A DNA stretch of 64,000 bases, from positions 44,053,890 through 44,117,889 of the forward strand of contig NC_088867.1 of the NCBI RefSeq assembly GCF_032884065.1, given 5' to 3'. Under the pieces are notes generated by a model. The model was not told the origin of the DNA. It made no database searches and was given only the letters and a program-made list of their open reading frames with translations. Each line of letters starts with the position of its first letter. The first letter of the stretch is position 1. The translations under genes were made by a program, and so were the position numbers. The DNA comes from Artemia franciscana. Taxonomy: Eukaryota > Arthropoda > Branchiopoda > Anostraca > Artemiidae. Positions 1-13,092 of this stretch are shown one piece after another.

Positions 1-2885
1 GGTCTAGGGGGCTGTATATAGACCCTGTAGCTTTGTCATCTTACCGATGGAATATAAAAAAAATGGTTATCCAAAATTTTGATTGAATGCATTGGGGAAA
101 GAAAGTGGGGGGTGGGGGGTATATGCCCGCCGATCACATTTGATGACTATTAAAAATGTAAATAAGAGTTTCAATATTCAATCAAATAAGCCACCTCTGA
201 TGTTTATAATACCACCCTTACGAAAAAACCTTATCTGCACCCGGTACATAACGTACAGCACATCCCCAAGGCTTTTTGGGGGGCTGTGTTGACCCCTTAG
301 TTTTTGTTATTTGATATTTAAACTATTTTGAACAAAATAGCTATCTCAATATTTTGATCAGATGAATTTGGATAAAAAGGGACTTTTGGGGGGGGGCTAC
401 GAACTTTGGGAAAAGAGGGTAGGCAGAGGGGTGGATAGTTGCAATCGGATCACTTTTGACAATTAGAAGGGATTAGAACTTTCAATTTCTAATCATTTCA
501 AGTCCCCTCCTAGGTTTATACGATTATTTTTTCATGAAAACTATATATACCCCCAGGGTACAGGTTAGGACCCTTTCCTCGGGCTTTAGGGGAAAAGTTA
601 TCTTGAGACCGAAGATTTTGTTTTCTGATCGTAGGGCTATTTCAAACTAACTGACAATCTCAAAATTTTGATCGGATGTATTTCCGGAAAGGAATATGTA
701 TTTGGGTTGGGGTTAGATACCCTCCGATTCCTTTTGGATCATAAAAGGGTAACTAGAACTTTCAATTTCCAATCAAATGAGCTGCCTCTAAAGTTTATAC
801 GACCTTCCCTTAAATAAAAACCTTATATGCCCCCAAGCATAATTCAAAAGACTTGCCCCCAGGTCCTGGGAGGTTTGTGTCAACTCTGGAGTATTTATTA
901 TCAGATTTTTGAACCATTTTGAACAAAACAATTACCTAAAAATTTTTACCGGACGCGTTTGGGGAAAACGGGTGTGGGGGGCTGGTCGTCCTCTCATCTC
1001 TTTCGATCTTAAAAAATGAACTAGATCTTTTAATTTCCAACAAAATAAGCCAGTAAAAAGAGCGTAGGGAGGGGCAAGTTGCCCTTCGATCTCTTTTGAA
1101 TCTTAAAAAGTGAACTAGAATTTTCAATTTCCACTGAATGAGCTCTCTCCAAAGATTATATGAGCATCATTTTCATTATTTCATGATTGAGCATCATTTA
1201 GGTTCTGCAAGAACCAAACACGTCCCCAGTGTGTAACGCATAACGCCTGCCCTCGGACCCTGGGGGCTGTGTCGACCCCGGAGTTTTATTATCTGATGTT
1301 TGAACTATTTAAACAAAATGGCTATCTCAAAATTTTTATCGATAAGGTTGGGAGAAGAAGGGCGCGGGTGGGCTAGTTTCCCTCTGATATATTTTGACCC
1401 TTAAACAGTGAATTACAACTTTCAATTTCCAATCAATAAGTCTTCTCTGAAGTTTATACGAGTATCCCTTCTATAAGAGTCATATATGCCCCCACAAAAT
1501 AACTTTTAGCGCCTGTCTCCAGGTCCTGGGAAAGTGTACCCCAAATTTTGTTACATGATCTTTGAACTATTTTTAAGAAAATAGCTATTTCAAAATTTTT
1601 GTCGGGTGTATTTTGGGAAAAGGGCGTGGGGGTGGCTAGTCGACCAATAATCTCTTTGACTCTTAAAAGTCAATTTGAATTTTTCAATTCCAAATCAAAT
1701 GAGTCCTCTCTGAAGTTTATACGAGTATCCCTTCTATAAGAACCATACATGTCCCCAGGGCATAACTTACAACGGGTGCCCAAGGGCCATGGGGGATTTT
1801 TTTAACCCCGGAGTTTTATCATCTAATGTTTGAACTATTTTTAACAAAATGGTTATCCCAAAAATTTTGTCGGACGGGTTTGTGTAAAAAGGATATGGGG
1901 GGTTACTGGCCCTCTGATCTCTTTTGACTCTTAAAAAATGAATTAGAACTTTCAATTTTCAATCCAAAGAGCCCTCTCTGAACTTTATAAAAGTATCCTT
2001 TTTATAAGAACCACATATGCCCCCAGGGCACAACTTACAGCGCCTGCCCCAGGCCCTGGCGGAGGGGTGTGTTGACCCTGGAGTTTTTTTTACAAGATTG
2101 AAATATTTTTAATAAAATGGCTATCTCAACATTCTTATTCGATTGGTTTGGAGGAGAAGAGCGCGGGGGGCTGGTTGCCCACTGATCTCTTTTGCCTCGT
2201 AAAAAGTGAACTAGAATTCTCGATTTCTATTCAAAGGAGCCCTCTCTAGAGTTTATAACAGCACTTCTTCTATAAAAACCATAAATGCCTTCAGGGCATA
2301 TCTTACAAGACCCGCCCCCGGGCCCTGGGGTTTTTGTCGACCTCGGAGTTTTTATATGATCTTTAAACTATTCTTAACGAAATGCCTATTTCAAAATTTT
2401 CGTCGGGTGTATTTGGAGATTGAAGGGCGTGGGAGGGGGGACTAGTTGCCCTCTGATCTCTTTTGACTCGTAACAAATGAACTAGAACTTTCAATTTCCA
2501 ATCAAATGAGCCCTTTTTGAAGCTTGTAAGAGCATTTCTTCTATTAGAACCATTTATGTCCCCAGGACATAATTTACAAGGCCTATCCCCGGACCTTGGG
2601 CGGTTTTGTCGACCCCCAGGTTGTTATTATCTGATGTTTGAACTATCTTTAACAAAGTGTCTATCTCAGATTTTATATCAGATGGTTTTGGGTAAAAAAA
2701 AGGGCGTGGGGTGCATTTTAACAACAAGGCTATCTAAAAAAATTTTATCAGATGTATTTGGGGAAAAAAGGGCGTTGGGGGCTAGTTACCCTCCAATCAC
2801 TTTTGGATCTTAAAAAGCGGACTAGAATTACCGATTACCAATCGAATGAGCCCCCTCTGAAGCTTATGTGATAACTCCTTCCATA
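1..2885. repeat. Diverged tandem satellite, about 265-300 bp unit
   Basis: About ten head-to-tail units. A landmark 'gtttata' following 'ctctgaa' recurs near 201, 512, 792, 1152, 1451, 1714, 1982, 2250, 2521 and 2861, giving spacings of roughly 263-360 bp; the middle units are tightest, at 263-271 bp. Each unit repeats the same order: a 'gcccccaggg' tract, 'gttttattatctgatgtttg', 'aacaaaatggctatctcaa', a G-rich 'gggcgtgggg' stretch, 'ccctctgatctcttttgac' and 'actttcaatttccaatc'. The longer spacings near 1,030 and 2,720 contain partial internal duplications of a unit. Units are clearly diverged from one another, so the array is old or not under recent homogenisation. The array probably continues to the left of the window. 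Short frames within it are not genes. Confidence 0.88.
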
Positions 2886-4480
2886 CGAAGTGACTCTGGG
2901 AAAGAAAATATAAATAAAACTTTGGACCCAAATATGGCCTTTACCATTGGCAACGCTATAGTATTGCCTCTGATAAACACCAGCAATATTTCAAAAAGAT
3001 GATTTTTAATATATAAAGCATATATTAAAATACAGTTAGGAAATACAAAAACCTTGAATCGAAGCAATTTGTCTTTAAATTATTAGAAAACGCTCACGCG
3101 CTTAATGAGAAATTGGAACTTGATGAACTAAACTTGCTTGCATTAAAAGGCGTATCTATGCCTGATTCTCTCTTATCTATCCTCTCTATATCTCTTGAAA
3201 TCAGATCTGGTAGTGTTTTCTTTTATTTTTTTACTTACTTGTAAACCTACTGCTTATAAATATTCATGCTTAATTAATTGAGTAATGTCCAGCTTAAAAT
3301 TATATCAAGATTACAGCGAAGAAACCTGACAAGTGAACGAAGAATGGCGAAGGATGCTTTATCGAGGAATTCCCAACTTACAACAGGGAGAAAGAGATTG
3401 CTCGGATTGCGACAGAAGCTAAGGAAAACGCTTGGGAGGTAGAATTACTTCTCGTAATCTATCTAACTACTTCTTTTCCCTTAATAGATCCTAAAGTCAC
3501 CAATTATATTGCTTTTATTTCCCCGTGGAGCTTTCTTCGGAGATATCTCTAAGAATTAGAGAGGTTTCTGAGTTTGTTGTTTATCTTTACTTATAAGTTC
3601 TTTGCACATAAGAGTTGCACTACTTTTCTGAAATGCCCATAGGTTCTTCGGTTGAAGTTAGCATAAATTTTAAATTCATAAAGCACGTGATTATGGACCT
3701 TTTCAACAAGTTACTATGAAATTGGGCTTAGCTTATAACTTGAGACCTTCCAGTGTGCCACAATTGACATGGCATTGTGCTACCTATTTGGCATGTGAGG
3801 ATTTACTTCACTCTCTTTCAAGTATGTGTATAGGTTTATACAAATGCTATTTTTATAAATGATGAATAATTGTGTATATATTTATTTTTTCTTGAAAAAG
3901 CGTCCATATTTTTTCGGCGAAGTTGACATCCTGGGATATTCTGGCCTGAAAAAACAATCTAGATAGGTCAAAAGTTTGAGAAAATTCTTTAAGGGCCTTA
4001 ATTTTTGGGAAAAAAAATTGTGAATAACGTCATTTTTATATACATTAGTATTGCAATGACATTGTCACACTGGTCACACTTACTAGGAAAATTGAATATT
4101 TTCATTCAGGGAAAAGTTTACATTAAATTGATTAAAGAACAAAAAGCTGGTAATTGCAAAAATATTTGTATATATTTTGACAAGGGGTTACAACAATTCA
4201 AAAATCATAAAAAAGAAACCAAAAGTTTGAAGCTTAGTCGAAATGGCTGTTAGAAATTTGACTTGCTCTAATAATCAAATATCTTTGAAAAGATTTAGCA
4301 TGAAAATACATTAAATTTCGTAAAGAGCAAAAAACTGGTAGTTGAAAAAAAAAGTAGGAACAATAGGGAATTTTTTTTTATAAGACAGTGAAATTGAATT
4401 TAGTGGATACAATTACATTAAAATGTGATAATTCAAACTAATAATGCTTTTAAAAACATTATTAGTTTTAATTCTCACTC
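2886..4480. other. Mostly unassigned AT-rich DNA
   Basis: No transposon protein or RNA gene is recognised here. One exon-like open stretch lies at 3,036-3,209 and is listed separately. A second short open stretch at about 3,335-3,440 ends at a GT dinucleotide but has no convincing frame-compatible acceptor. Confidence 0.5.
3036..3209 (+). CDS. Candidate internal exon, unknown protein
   Basis: An open stretch of 57 full codons is preceded by an acceptor-like 'aaaatacag' and followed by a donor-like 'gtagtg'. Both implied introns are phase 1, so the exon would be symmetric. The peptide contains 'FKLLENAHALNEKLELDEL' followed by 'LLALKGVSMPDSLL', which reads like an ordinary helical protein rather than low-complexity translation. 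No family is recognised. The polypyrimidine tract upstream is poor, and no neighbouring exon in a compatible frame was found, although a stretch at 3,335-3,440 is also open in one frame. It could be a chance open frame in AT-rich DNA or a remnant of a dead transposon. Confidence 0.25.
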
Positions 4481-4482
4481 AC

Positions 4483-5590
<1,108 letters not shown>

Positions 5591-5599
5591 CAGCAGAAA

Positions 5600-8030
5600 T
5601 ATATAACGAACAGTAGCGAAAAGTTTCAAAAGATTTTTGAAACTCATTAACTTAAGCCACTGTTCATGACTCCTCCCTCGCGCACGCGCAATGGCAAATG
5701 TTTAGCGTATCAAGACAAGACGAGGGACCTATTGTTCTGACGGTTTAGGAAGCTTCCCGAACTAACGCGTTTTGATGTTGTATCATTTCTGGAGGAAATT
5801 TTTGCTACTATTTGTTATATATATTTCTGCTGTACAACATACTTATTAGTAGGATAAATAAATGCATAGATAGATGTGTATTTCAAAGGCCCATTGCCAT
5901 ATACACACAAAAATATAAATAAATAACAAGCAAGGAAATTAGACAATATGCCATGAGACTTCCCTGCGTTCAAAGGGCTAGGACGTCAGTTTTGTGACTC
6001 TAGATTTTAATCATAAAAGCTGCCAAATTCAGGATCAAGATCGCTTATTTTACTTATTGTTTTAAATAGGAGAACACATTATAACCGATCCACAACATAG
6101 TCACACCTGTCGATAAACGTAATAAAAATGCATAAAAACAAATTTTTAACATATTTTTAAAGTCTTTTTGTAACCTCAACCACCGAAAAAAGAAAATCCT
6201 GGACATGGCTTTTCCTGCTAATGCTTCCTATTTGTATCTTTATCCAGATTAATCTTATTGCAGGTAGGAAAAATGCAGTTCGAAGCTTCTATCTTTTATA
6301 ATTAAAAAAAATGGTAATACTTTGAATCTTTAATATGATTGATGTATCCCAAACTCACCGTTTGAGCGTAGAACAGCAAAAAAAATGATAAAATCTAATC
6401 GTGCGTTATTTTGACTTTATCTAAAAATTTATCTAAAACTTAATAAAGCATTGCCAATTTTGAAGTTAATTATAGTTAAAATTTTAGTCATACTGGTATT
6501 TTATTCTGTCTTTTTCTAAACTGCTTTTCCAGCCAAAATAAATATGCTACTTATTTCTAATTTAGAAAATTAATATCTACATGTTGCTCCTTCACTTTAT
6601 ACTTCCAAAGTTTCCTTGAAAGTTTTTGGCATTTCCGCAGCTTTTCATTATCGGCAACACCCCTCCATATTGACCAATCTCTAATTTTTAATCTTTTACG
6701 TGATTCTGCGCCATTACGCTAGTTATTTTGAGCGATTCAGTCAACACGCCAGGTGACTATATTAGTCACTATATATTAGTCACTATTTATTAGTCACTAT
6801 ATTAGTATATATTTTTTAAAGTTATTCAGATAACTAGTTATCTCATCAATGCATATTAGCCATTTCTCATGCATAGCGGCACAGAGTTAGGCTTTAAAAT
6901 CTCTTATGTAAAATTCAAAAGCAGTTTACCGTCATATGAAGGAATTTATTAGATATGACTTTCAAGGAATTTTTAAACTGGGCATGTAACTCCGTATCCA
7001 GATTAATCTTAATCCGTATCCAGATTATTCTTAGACTGTATCCAGATTAATCTTATTACAGGTACGAAAAATGCAGTTCGAAGCTTCCATCTTTTATAGT
7101 TAAAAAAAAATGGTAATACCTTGAATCTTTACTATGACTGATAAATCCCAAATTCACCGTTTGAACGAAGAACAGCCAAAAATTGACAATATCTAATCCT
7201 GCTTTATTTTGACTTTATCTAGAAATGTGACTATAATATGGTCCTGGAATAAGATTTGTAAAGCGTTGCCATTTTTTAAGTTAATAATAGTTTAAATTCT
7301 AGTCGCACTGGTATTTTATTATGTCTTTTTCTAAACTGGTTTTCCAGCCAAAATAAATATGCTACTTATTTGTAAATTAGAAAATTGATTCCTATATGTT
7401 TCTCTTTCCCTTCTAAAGTTTTCTTGAAAGTTTTTGGCATTCCTGTAGCTTTTCACTATCGGCAACACCCCTTTATATTGACCAATCGCTCATTTTTAAT
7501 CTATTACGTGATTTTGCACCATTGCGCTAGTTATTTTGAGCGATTCAGTCAAGACTCGAAGTGACTATATTTTATTTTTTTTGAAGTTATTCGGATAACT
7601 AGTTATCTGATCATTAGCTATTTCTCATGCACAGCGGTACAGATTTAGGCTTTAAAATCTCTTTGTAAAATTCAAAAGCAGTTTACAGTCATTTATCAAA
7701 TGAAGGAAATTATTACATTAGATATGACTTTTTAAGGAATTTTTAAACTGTGTATGAAACTCCGTCACTGTGTTCTAAAAAAGCGACAATTTGGTGTAGG
7801 GGGGCGAATTATATTTCGAAATTCCACTAAAAATGCCAAAATAAGGTGTATTCTATAAAAAAAAACCTAGTAAAGTATTTTTAAAATCTAACATGGGTGC
7901 GGTAGTGAAAAACTCCCCACTGCTTACTTTGTTACAATATTCAGTCTGCGCCAAAAGTTTTAATGACAAGAGTTTCGTTCAGTTTTCATTCAAACAAAAG
8001 TTTCATGAAAGAAAAAAACGCTTTGTCTTT
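5600..8030. repeat. Repeat family Y, copy 1, with internal duplication
   Basis: This non-coding repeat matches 13,093-14,870 in the same orientation and 23,570-25,372 and 30,720-32,068 in the opposite one. Shared landmarks are 'ccacaacatagtcacac', 'gcttcctatttgtatcttta', 'gaagctt..atcttttata', 'ttttgagcgattc' and the terminal 'gtttcgttcagtttt'. A block starting with 'ccagattaatcttatt' occurs at about 6,245 and again at about 7,037, so roughly 0.8 kb is duplicated in tandem. A short minus-strand remnant resembling the LINE B 3' end ('gtgtatttcaaa', 'catatacacacaaaaatata') sits at about 5,860-5,935. The inverted duplication begins inside this copy at 6,705. No transposase is visible, so the class is unknown; it is probably non-autonomous. 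Confidence 0.75.
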
Positions 8031-9140
8031 GTTTGGGAAAAAGTCATTGGTGTTGCCTGAAAGACGCTGAGTGCTAATTCAAATACGTTTGAGGAATAGA
8101 AAAAGAAACTTTGGATAACACAATTTGCTTCTGGTCGTCGTTTTAGTTTGAATCTACAACAAGCTCTTTGGTCCTCCGCCCCCTAAGGAATTGATCAGGC
8201 TCGTGTACGGCAAATAGGGACAGGACTGAGCAAAGGGCTTAAATTCTTGGATTTTTGCTACTTTGCTTTACATTAGTCTACTTTTGTACAGTTTTTCTTC
8301 TACTTTTTTAATTCATTGTTTCTTTTTACTTGTACCTCCAGACAAGGAAAAAATGTGGAACTGAAATCTCCTTTTAATATCAAAGAATAAAAAAAAAGAA
8401 AAAGAATGTTTTTTATTATAAGGCCACCGAAACTGCTGGACGAAACGAAATGATATTTTGGAGGGACAACCACCCCCCTTCAACAGTGCTATATGGCTGA
8501 GTTAGAAATAAAAGCGCTGAAATTTTCCGAAAAACAATGTGAACGAAACAATTCTGATAAAAAACAAAACTATTCGGATAAAAAAGGAGGAAAAACTGAT
8601 AAAAGCCAAAACTGGAAGAACAAATAATCTAAAAAGGAAACATGCGAATAACAAGAAAATAACAAACAGATAAAACGAAAATTAGTAGAAGTAAAAATAG
8701 AAAAGTAAAAAATTCTAACTCCAAAAAGGCAAGTCTCTCATCAATGTTAGGGGCTTACTTTGTTTTTGTTTTGTTTTTTCTTTGATATGGTAGCCTAATC
8801 TGCCTTACGAAACAATCTTCATTTCATATATTTTTCTGGGGAAACTAAAAACCTCCAAGGATCTCAAGAGACACTGGCATCAGAGAGGACCAGTACACCT
8901 ACCATAGCAAATTCGGTGGTATATTCAAAGATAACTAGGAAAAGGATAAATTTACCATGAGGTTTGTCCGAAGTAACCTTGGCTGCAAGAAATCGGGTAT
9001 CCAATTTTTTTTTTGACAAGACCTAAAAAAAACACGAAAGCAAACAAAGAGCGATGTGAAGACTTGAAACGAATTGAATAAGTCAAACATAAGACGTGGC
9101 ACAATAATAACCGAAACTCTAAAAAACTGCATTTTGATTC
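8031..9140. other. Unassigned arm sequence, mirrored at 29,600-30,720
   Basis: No protein is recognised. The stretch is AT-rich, is present in mirror image in the right arm, and carries short overlapping frames with no conserved coding signature. The part next to family X includes 'ggacaaac', also seen in the related repeat at about 52,965, so some of it may belong to family X. Confidence 0.5.
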
Positions 9141-9990
9141 TAATAGATATATCACAGGATTTAGATGATTATGATAACTCGAAACATATAAATTTAATTA
9201 AGTTTAGTGGTACCCATCAAAGGCTACGAGCCTGAGAAACTTTCATTATATTCCAAAAAGAGGGAAAATATACCTTAAAAGTCAAAGAATCTTAATGAAA
9301 ATGACACCATCGAATTCAGCGTATCAGAGAACCATATTGAAGAGGTTTCATCCTCCTATATGCAAGAATATGGAATTTTCTAAAGATCACGGATGCGTGT
9401 TTGCTTTCTCTTTTCCATCTCAATTTTGCAATTTGGAGATGTTAAGAGTAATTATCCGGGGTAAATTTTCACTGGGATCGAATTGTCAAGAGTACATATC
9501 AGTGGGAAGGGGGATTTCTCCGTGGAGGCACAGCAATATTTCCTGGCATTGTTTAAAAATGATCAAAATTTAGAAAAAGACAAGTTTTTTCAACTGAAAG
9601 TAAGTGAGCAGTAGTAAATCTAAAACGAACAGAAATTATTACGTATATGGAGGGGGTTGCCCCATCCTCAACACCTCGGTCTTTACGTTAATGTTTGAAT
9701 TCTGTCCCAATTCTTTGAGAACGAATCCTCAAACACAAGGGTTGTTTAATTAGAAACATAAGAAGTTTTTTAAAAGCTTTTAGAACATTAGCGTAAAGAG
9801 CGAGGTGTTAAGGAGGGGACAACACCTTTCATATACCTAATAATTTCTGTTAGTTTTAAGCTTTAATGTTGCTCCTTACTCTCAGTTAGAAAAACTTCGT
9901 TTTTTATTTAATTCACGTATTGAACCAAAGGAAAACAAAAAGAAGTTATTATAAATGAATAGGTAAAACCAAATCAAACAGAAAGTAAAG
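9141..9990 (-). repeat. Family X fragment, first left-arm copy
   Basis: This 850 bp unit is duplicated almost exactly at 10,803-11,652. Both copies begin 'taatagatatatcacagg' and end 'cagaaagtaaag'. It is the reverse complement of right-arm sequence around 28,750-29,595 and includes the fold-back MITE at 9,583-9,896. The 92-codon frame at 9,295-9,573 is shared among copies but has no domain and is probably fortuitous. Confidence 0.85.
9583..9896. mobile_element. Fold-back MITE-like hairpin, left arm copy 1
   Basis: The ends are mirror images: 'agttttttcaactgaaag' at the left and 'ctcagttagaaaaact' at the right. Inside them 'aacagaaattattacgtata', 'cacctcggtctttacg' and their reverse complements pair through most of the element. 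No coding capacity. Family members are at 11,245, 20,224, 28,843 and 50,271. Confidence 0.8.
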
Positions 9991-10802
9991 TGAATAATCA
10001 ATTCAAACTTCTAAGTGACTAAAATTACCACAAATAAAAGTTGGGCTTGCACCAAGGTAAACGCATGATCGTTATTTTCGCTTACCTCAAAACATTATTT
10101 ATGTTAAATGCATCAGCTTTTTGTGTCAAACCATCCGAAAGAAAAAATAAATAAAAATTATTAACAGAAGCAGCTCGAATCCTGAAAGATTACCACTTGA
10201 CCATTTTAAACGTCGTAAAAATTTTCGAGAGATATTGAGCAGAGTCTGTTTTTATCGATCTTACTTACTCAGTAAAAAAAAAAATGATAAAAAGAGGAAA
10301 TATCGCTAAGAACTCTTTAACTTTCTAGGCGATAGTCAAGAAAGGACTTATCCTAGAAAAGATTCAGATGATCATCTTAAGGTAATACAAATATTCCAGA
10401 AACATTGAGTATTCTTTTTTTCCTTTTTATTTATTCAGGGAAAACAAACACGAAAATCATAAAAGACTTTTCATTTCTAGGCGATGGCCAAGAGCGATCT
10501 TAATCCTGAAGAAGTGCCACTTAACCGATTTAAAGTAACAAGAATATCCGAGAAACATCGAGTATCATCTTCAGAAGTTAAAGCTAGGATCGAAGGATCT
10601 CTTGCTCAATTAGAAAACAAAAATATCCCCGAGGACAAACGTTCAGAGTTGCAAGAGTAAGGTTAAACTTGGACAAAAGCTCTTGATCTAGCGTCAAAAG
10701 GTGAGACTCGAGTGAAGTTGACCAAAGTGACAAACTCCCCTGCAAACTCTTGTAATGTGGCGATTTGAAAAAATATGATGTGATATATGAATATGAATGT
10801 GA
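9991..10802 (-). repeat. Family X 5' portion, left arm
   Basis: Reverse complement of right-arm sequence around 27,975-28,750, also matched by 19,350-20,110 in the spacer. Shared blocks include 'gaagtgccacttaaccgatt' and the paired motifs 'ctttctaggcgat' and 'ttctaggcgatggcc'. Non-coding. Confidence 0.75.
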
Positions 10803-11652
10803 TAATAGATATATCACAGGATTTAGCTGATTATGATAACTCGAAACATATAAATTTAATTAAGTTTAGTGGTACCCATCAAAGGCTACGAGCCTGAGAA
10901 ACTTTCATTATATTCCAAAAAGAGGGAAAATATACCTTAAAAGTCAAAGAATCTTAATGAAAATGACACCATCGAATTCAGCGTATCAGAGAACTATATT
11001 GAAGAGGTTTCATCCTCCTATATGCAAGAATATGGAATTTTCTAAAGATCACGGATGCGTGTTTGCTTTCTCTTTTCCATCTCAATTTCGCAATTTGGAG
11101 ATGTTAAGAGTAATTGTCCGGGGTAAATTTTCACTGGGATCGAATTGTCAAGAGTACATTTCAGTGGGAAGGGGGATTTCTCCGTGGAGGCACAGCAATA
11201 TTTCCTGGCATTGTTTAAAAATGATCAAAATTTAGAAAAAGACAAGTTTTTTCAACTGAAAGTAAGTGAGCAGTAGCAAATCTAAAACGAACAGAAATTA
11301 TTACGTATATGGAGGGGGTTGCCCCATCCTCAATACCTCGGTCTTTACGCTAATGTTTGAATTCTGTCCCAATTCTTTGAGAACGAATCCTCAAACACAA
11401 GGGTTGTTTAATTAGAAACATAAGAAGCTTTTTAAAAGCTTTTAGAACATTAGCGTAAAGAGCGAGGTGTTGAGGAGGGGACAACACCTTTCATATACCT
11501 AATAATTTCTGTTAGTTTTAAGCTTTAATGTTGCTACTTACTCTCAGTTAGAAAAACTTCGTTTTTTATTTAATTCACGTATTGAACCAAAGGAAAACAA
11601 AAAGAAGTTATTATAAATGAATAGGTAAAACCAAATCAAACAGAAAGTAAAG
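10803..11652 (-). repeat. Family X fragment, second left-arm copy
   Basis: Direct duplicate of 9,141-9,990 with very few base changes. It joins abruptly to LINE B at 11,653. In the right arm the corresponding LINE B continues further 5' and then meets a full-length family X copy, so this duplicate replaces about 1.2 kb of right-arm sequence. Confidence 0.88.
11245..11559. mobile_element. Fold-back MITE-like hairpin, left arm copy 2
   Basis: Same structure as the element at 9,583-9,896, carried here by the 850 bp duplication. It has mirrored ends and a roughly 100 bp central part containing 'caaacacaagggttg'. Confidence 0.8.
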
Positions 11653-13090
11653 TTTTATTAATGATGTTGTTAATTTTCTAGAGAATAGATGGGTTCCGAA
11701 AGTTAGCCTAGGGACTCAAAAACTATCTCTATTATTATTTGCAGATGATATTGCTTTGGTGGCTAATAAACCACAGGATCTAAAGACTCTTTTGAATTTC
11801 ATAGAAGAATATTTGCATATAAAAAAGTTGAGGCTGAATACTGAAAAGAGCGAAGTTTTTATTTTTGAAAAAGGAAGGTTGGAGACGATGAAAAATATAC
11901 ATTTAACTTTAATAATAAGGAACTATTTATAAGTAAAAGAATAAAATATTTAGGCTTTATCTTATCGGAAAATGGAAGCCTAAGGAGTCATGTTGACGAA
12001 ATAATTAAGAGAGGTAGGGTTGCCATGTCAGCTATATTTAGAAACCCGACGATAATGGGTATCAAAAAACTAAAAATGCATAAAAGAATTTCTAACACAA
12101 AAATTTTACCCTTGATAGAATATAGAGCAGAGATATGGGGTGGAGAAACGGTGCAGCAACTGGAGTCCCTTCAGTTCCAGTATTATAAAAGAGTGTTTGG
12201 TCTGCATCAGACAACTCATTCATAGATTCTGAAAGGTGATATGGGCCAATGTTCTTTAAAGCTACGTAGGTATATTTTAATGCTTAGGTTCTGGTTGAAG
12301 TTAACTAAGAGTAATGAAGATAGACTAGTAAGAGTGGCATATGAAGAGATGTTGAAATGTGGTTTAAAAACCTCGTGGCCATCCCAAATTAAATCATTAC
12401 TAGAAAAAGTATGATTGCCTTTTTTTGAATAATGGTCTTTGATCTCGTAATGTACCAACAAATTTAGAAAGCCAGGTACGATTTATATTAGAGAGTCAGG
12501 AAATTCAGTATTGACAAGGGCTGGTTTTTGATTCTACAACCCTACAACATTATAATCAGGCAAAACCTAGTTTTGGGGAGGAAGTCTATTTTAAATTTAA
12601 TTTACCGGCTATGATTCTACGTCGTTGGATTTAGTTTAAGGCAAATTGTCTTCCAATCCAGAACAGGCAAAAAACGTTCGACAAAAATAAAATGATAGTT
12701 GGTCCTGATAGGCGGTATGTTTGTCCCCTTTGTAAAGATGATGATGAAGACTTGGATCATTTTCTCCGGAAATGCCCAGTGCTCTTGGATTTACGGGAAA
12801 TTTATTTGCATGGGATTAATTTGATGCTTCCGGGTATTCAGTAAAATTGTAACCCAACCACAATATTTCGAGTGGGAGTATATATAGATAAATCTTTAAT
12901 AAGAAGAAAAAGTTTTATATGATTAATTTCTCTTGTAGTTGGATTAGGTACTTTTTGCGTTGAATTCTGTTTTTTTTTGTGCGTGTTCGTACTGTTGTTA
13001 ATTTCCGTGCTTGTTTGCTATTTATTTATATTTTGTGTATATATGGCCCACGGGTTTTTGAAATACACCTATCTATCTATCTATCTATAC
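11653..13090 (+). mobile_element. LINE B, 5'-truncated non-LTR retrotransposon, left arm
   Basis: It encodes the back half of a reverse transcriptase and the region after it. The frame opens at 'FINDVVNFLENRWVPK', then the palm motif 'LLLFADDIALVA' (about 11,728-11,763), then a thumb-like region with 'SAIFRNPTIMGIKKLKMHKR' near 12,028, and a C-terminal zinc finger of the Cys-x2-Cys...His...Cys kind ('CPLCKDDDEDLDHFLRKCP') near 12,724-12,780. Frame is lost after the RT palm and again near 12,224 (a stop following 'HQTTHS'), so the copy is dead. The 3' end is 'gtttttgaaatacac' followed by (TATC)n at about 13,065-13,089, a microsatellite tail common in Jockey/CR1-group LINEs. The 5' part is missing at the junction with family X. 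The same element is on the minus strand of the right arm and is longer there. Confidence 0.85.
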
Positions 13091-13092
13091 GA

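Noticed and set aside
1-2885. Regularly spaced repeats considered as a CRISPR-like array
   Set aside because: Whole units are tandem with no short repeat and unique spacer pattern, and the setting is an animal genome.
3335-3440. Possible second exon ending at a GT
   Set aside because: One frame is open and protein-like, but the only good acceptor puts a stop in that frame, and the phase does not fit the candidate exon at 3,036-3,209.
9295-9573. 92-codon frame conserved at 10,957-11,235 and in part at 29,238-29,444
   Set aside because: Conservation follows from recent duplication of family X; it has no domain and is not preserved as a frame in the older spacer copy.
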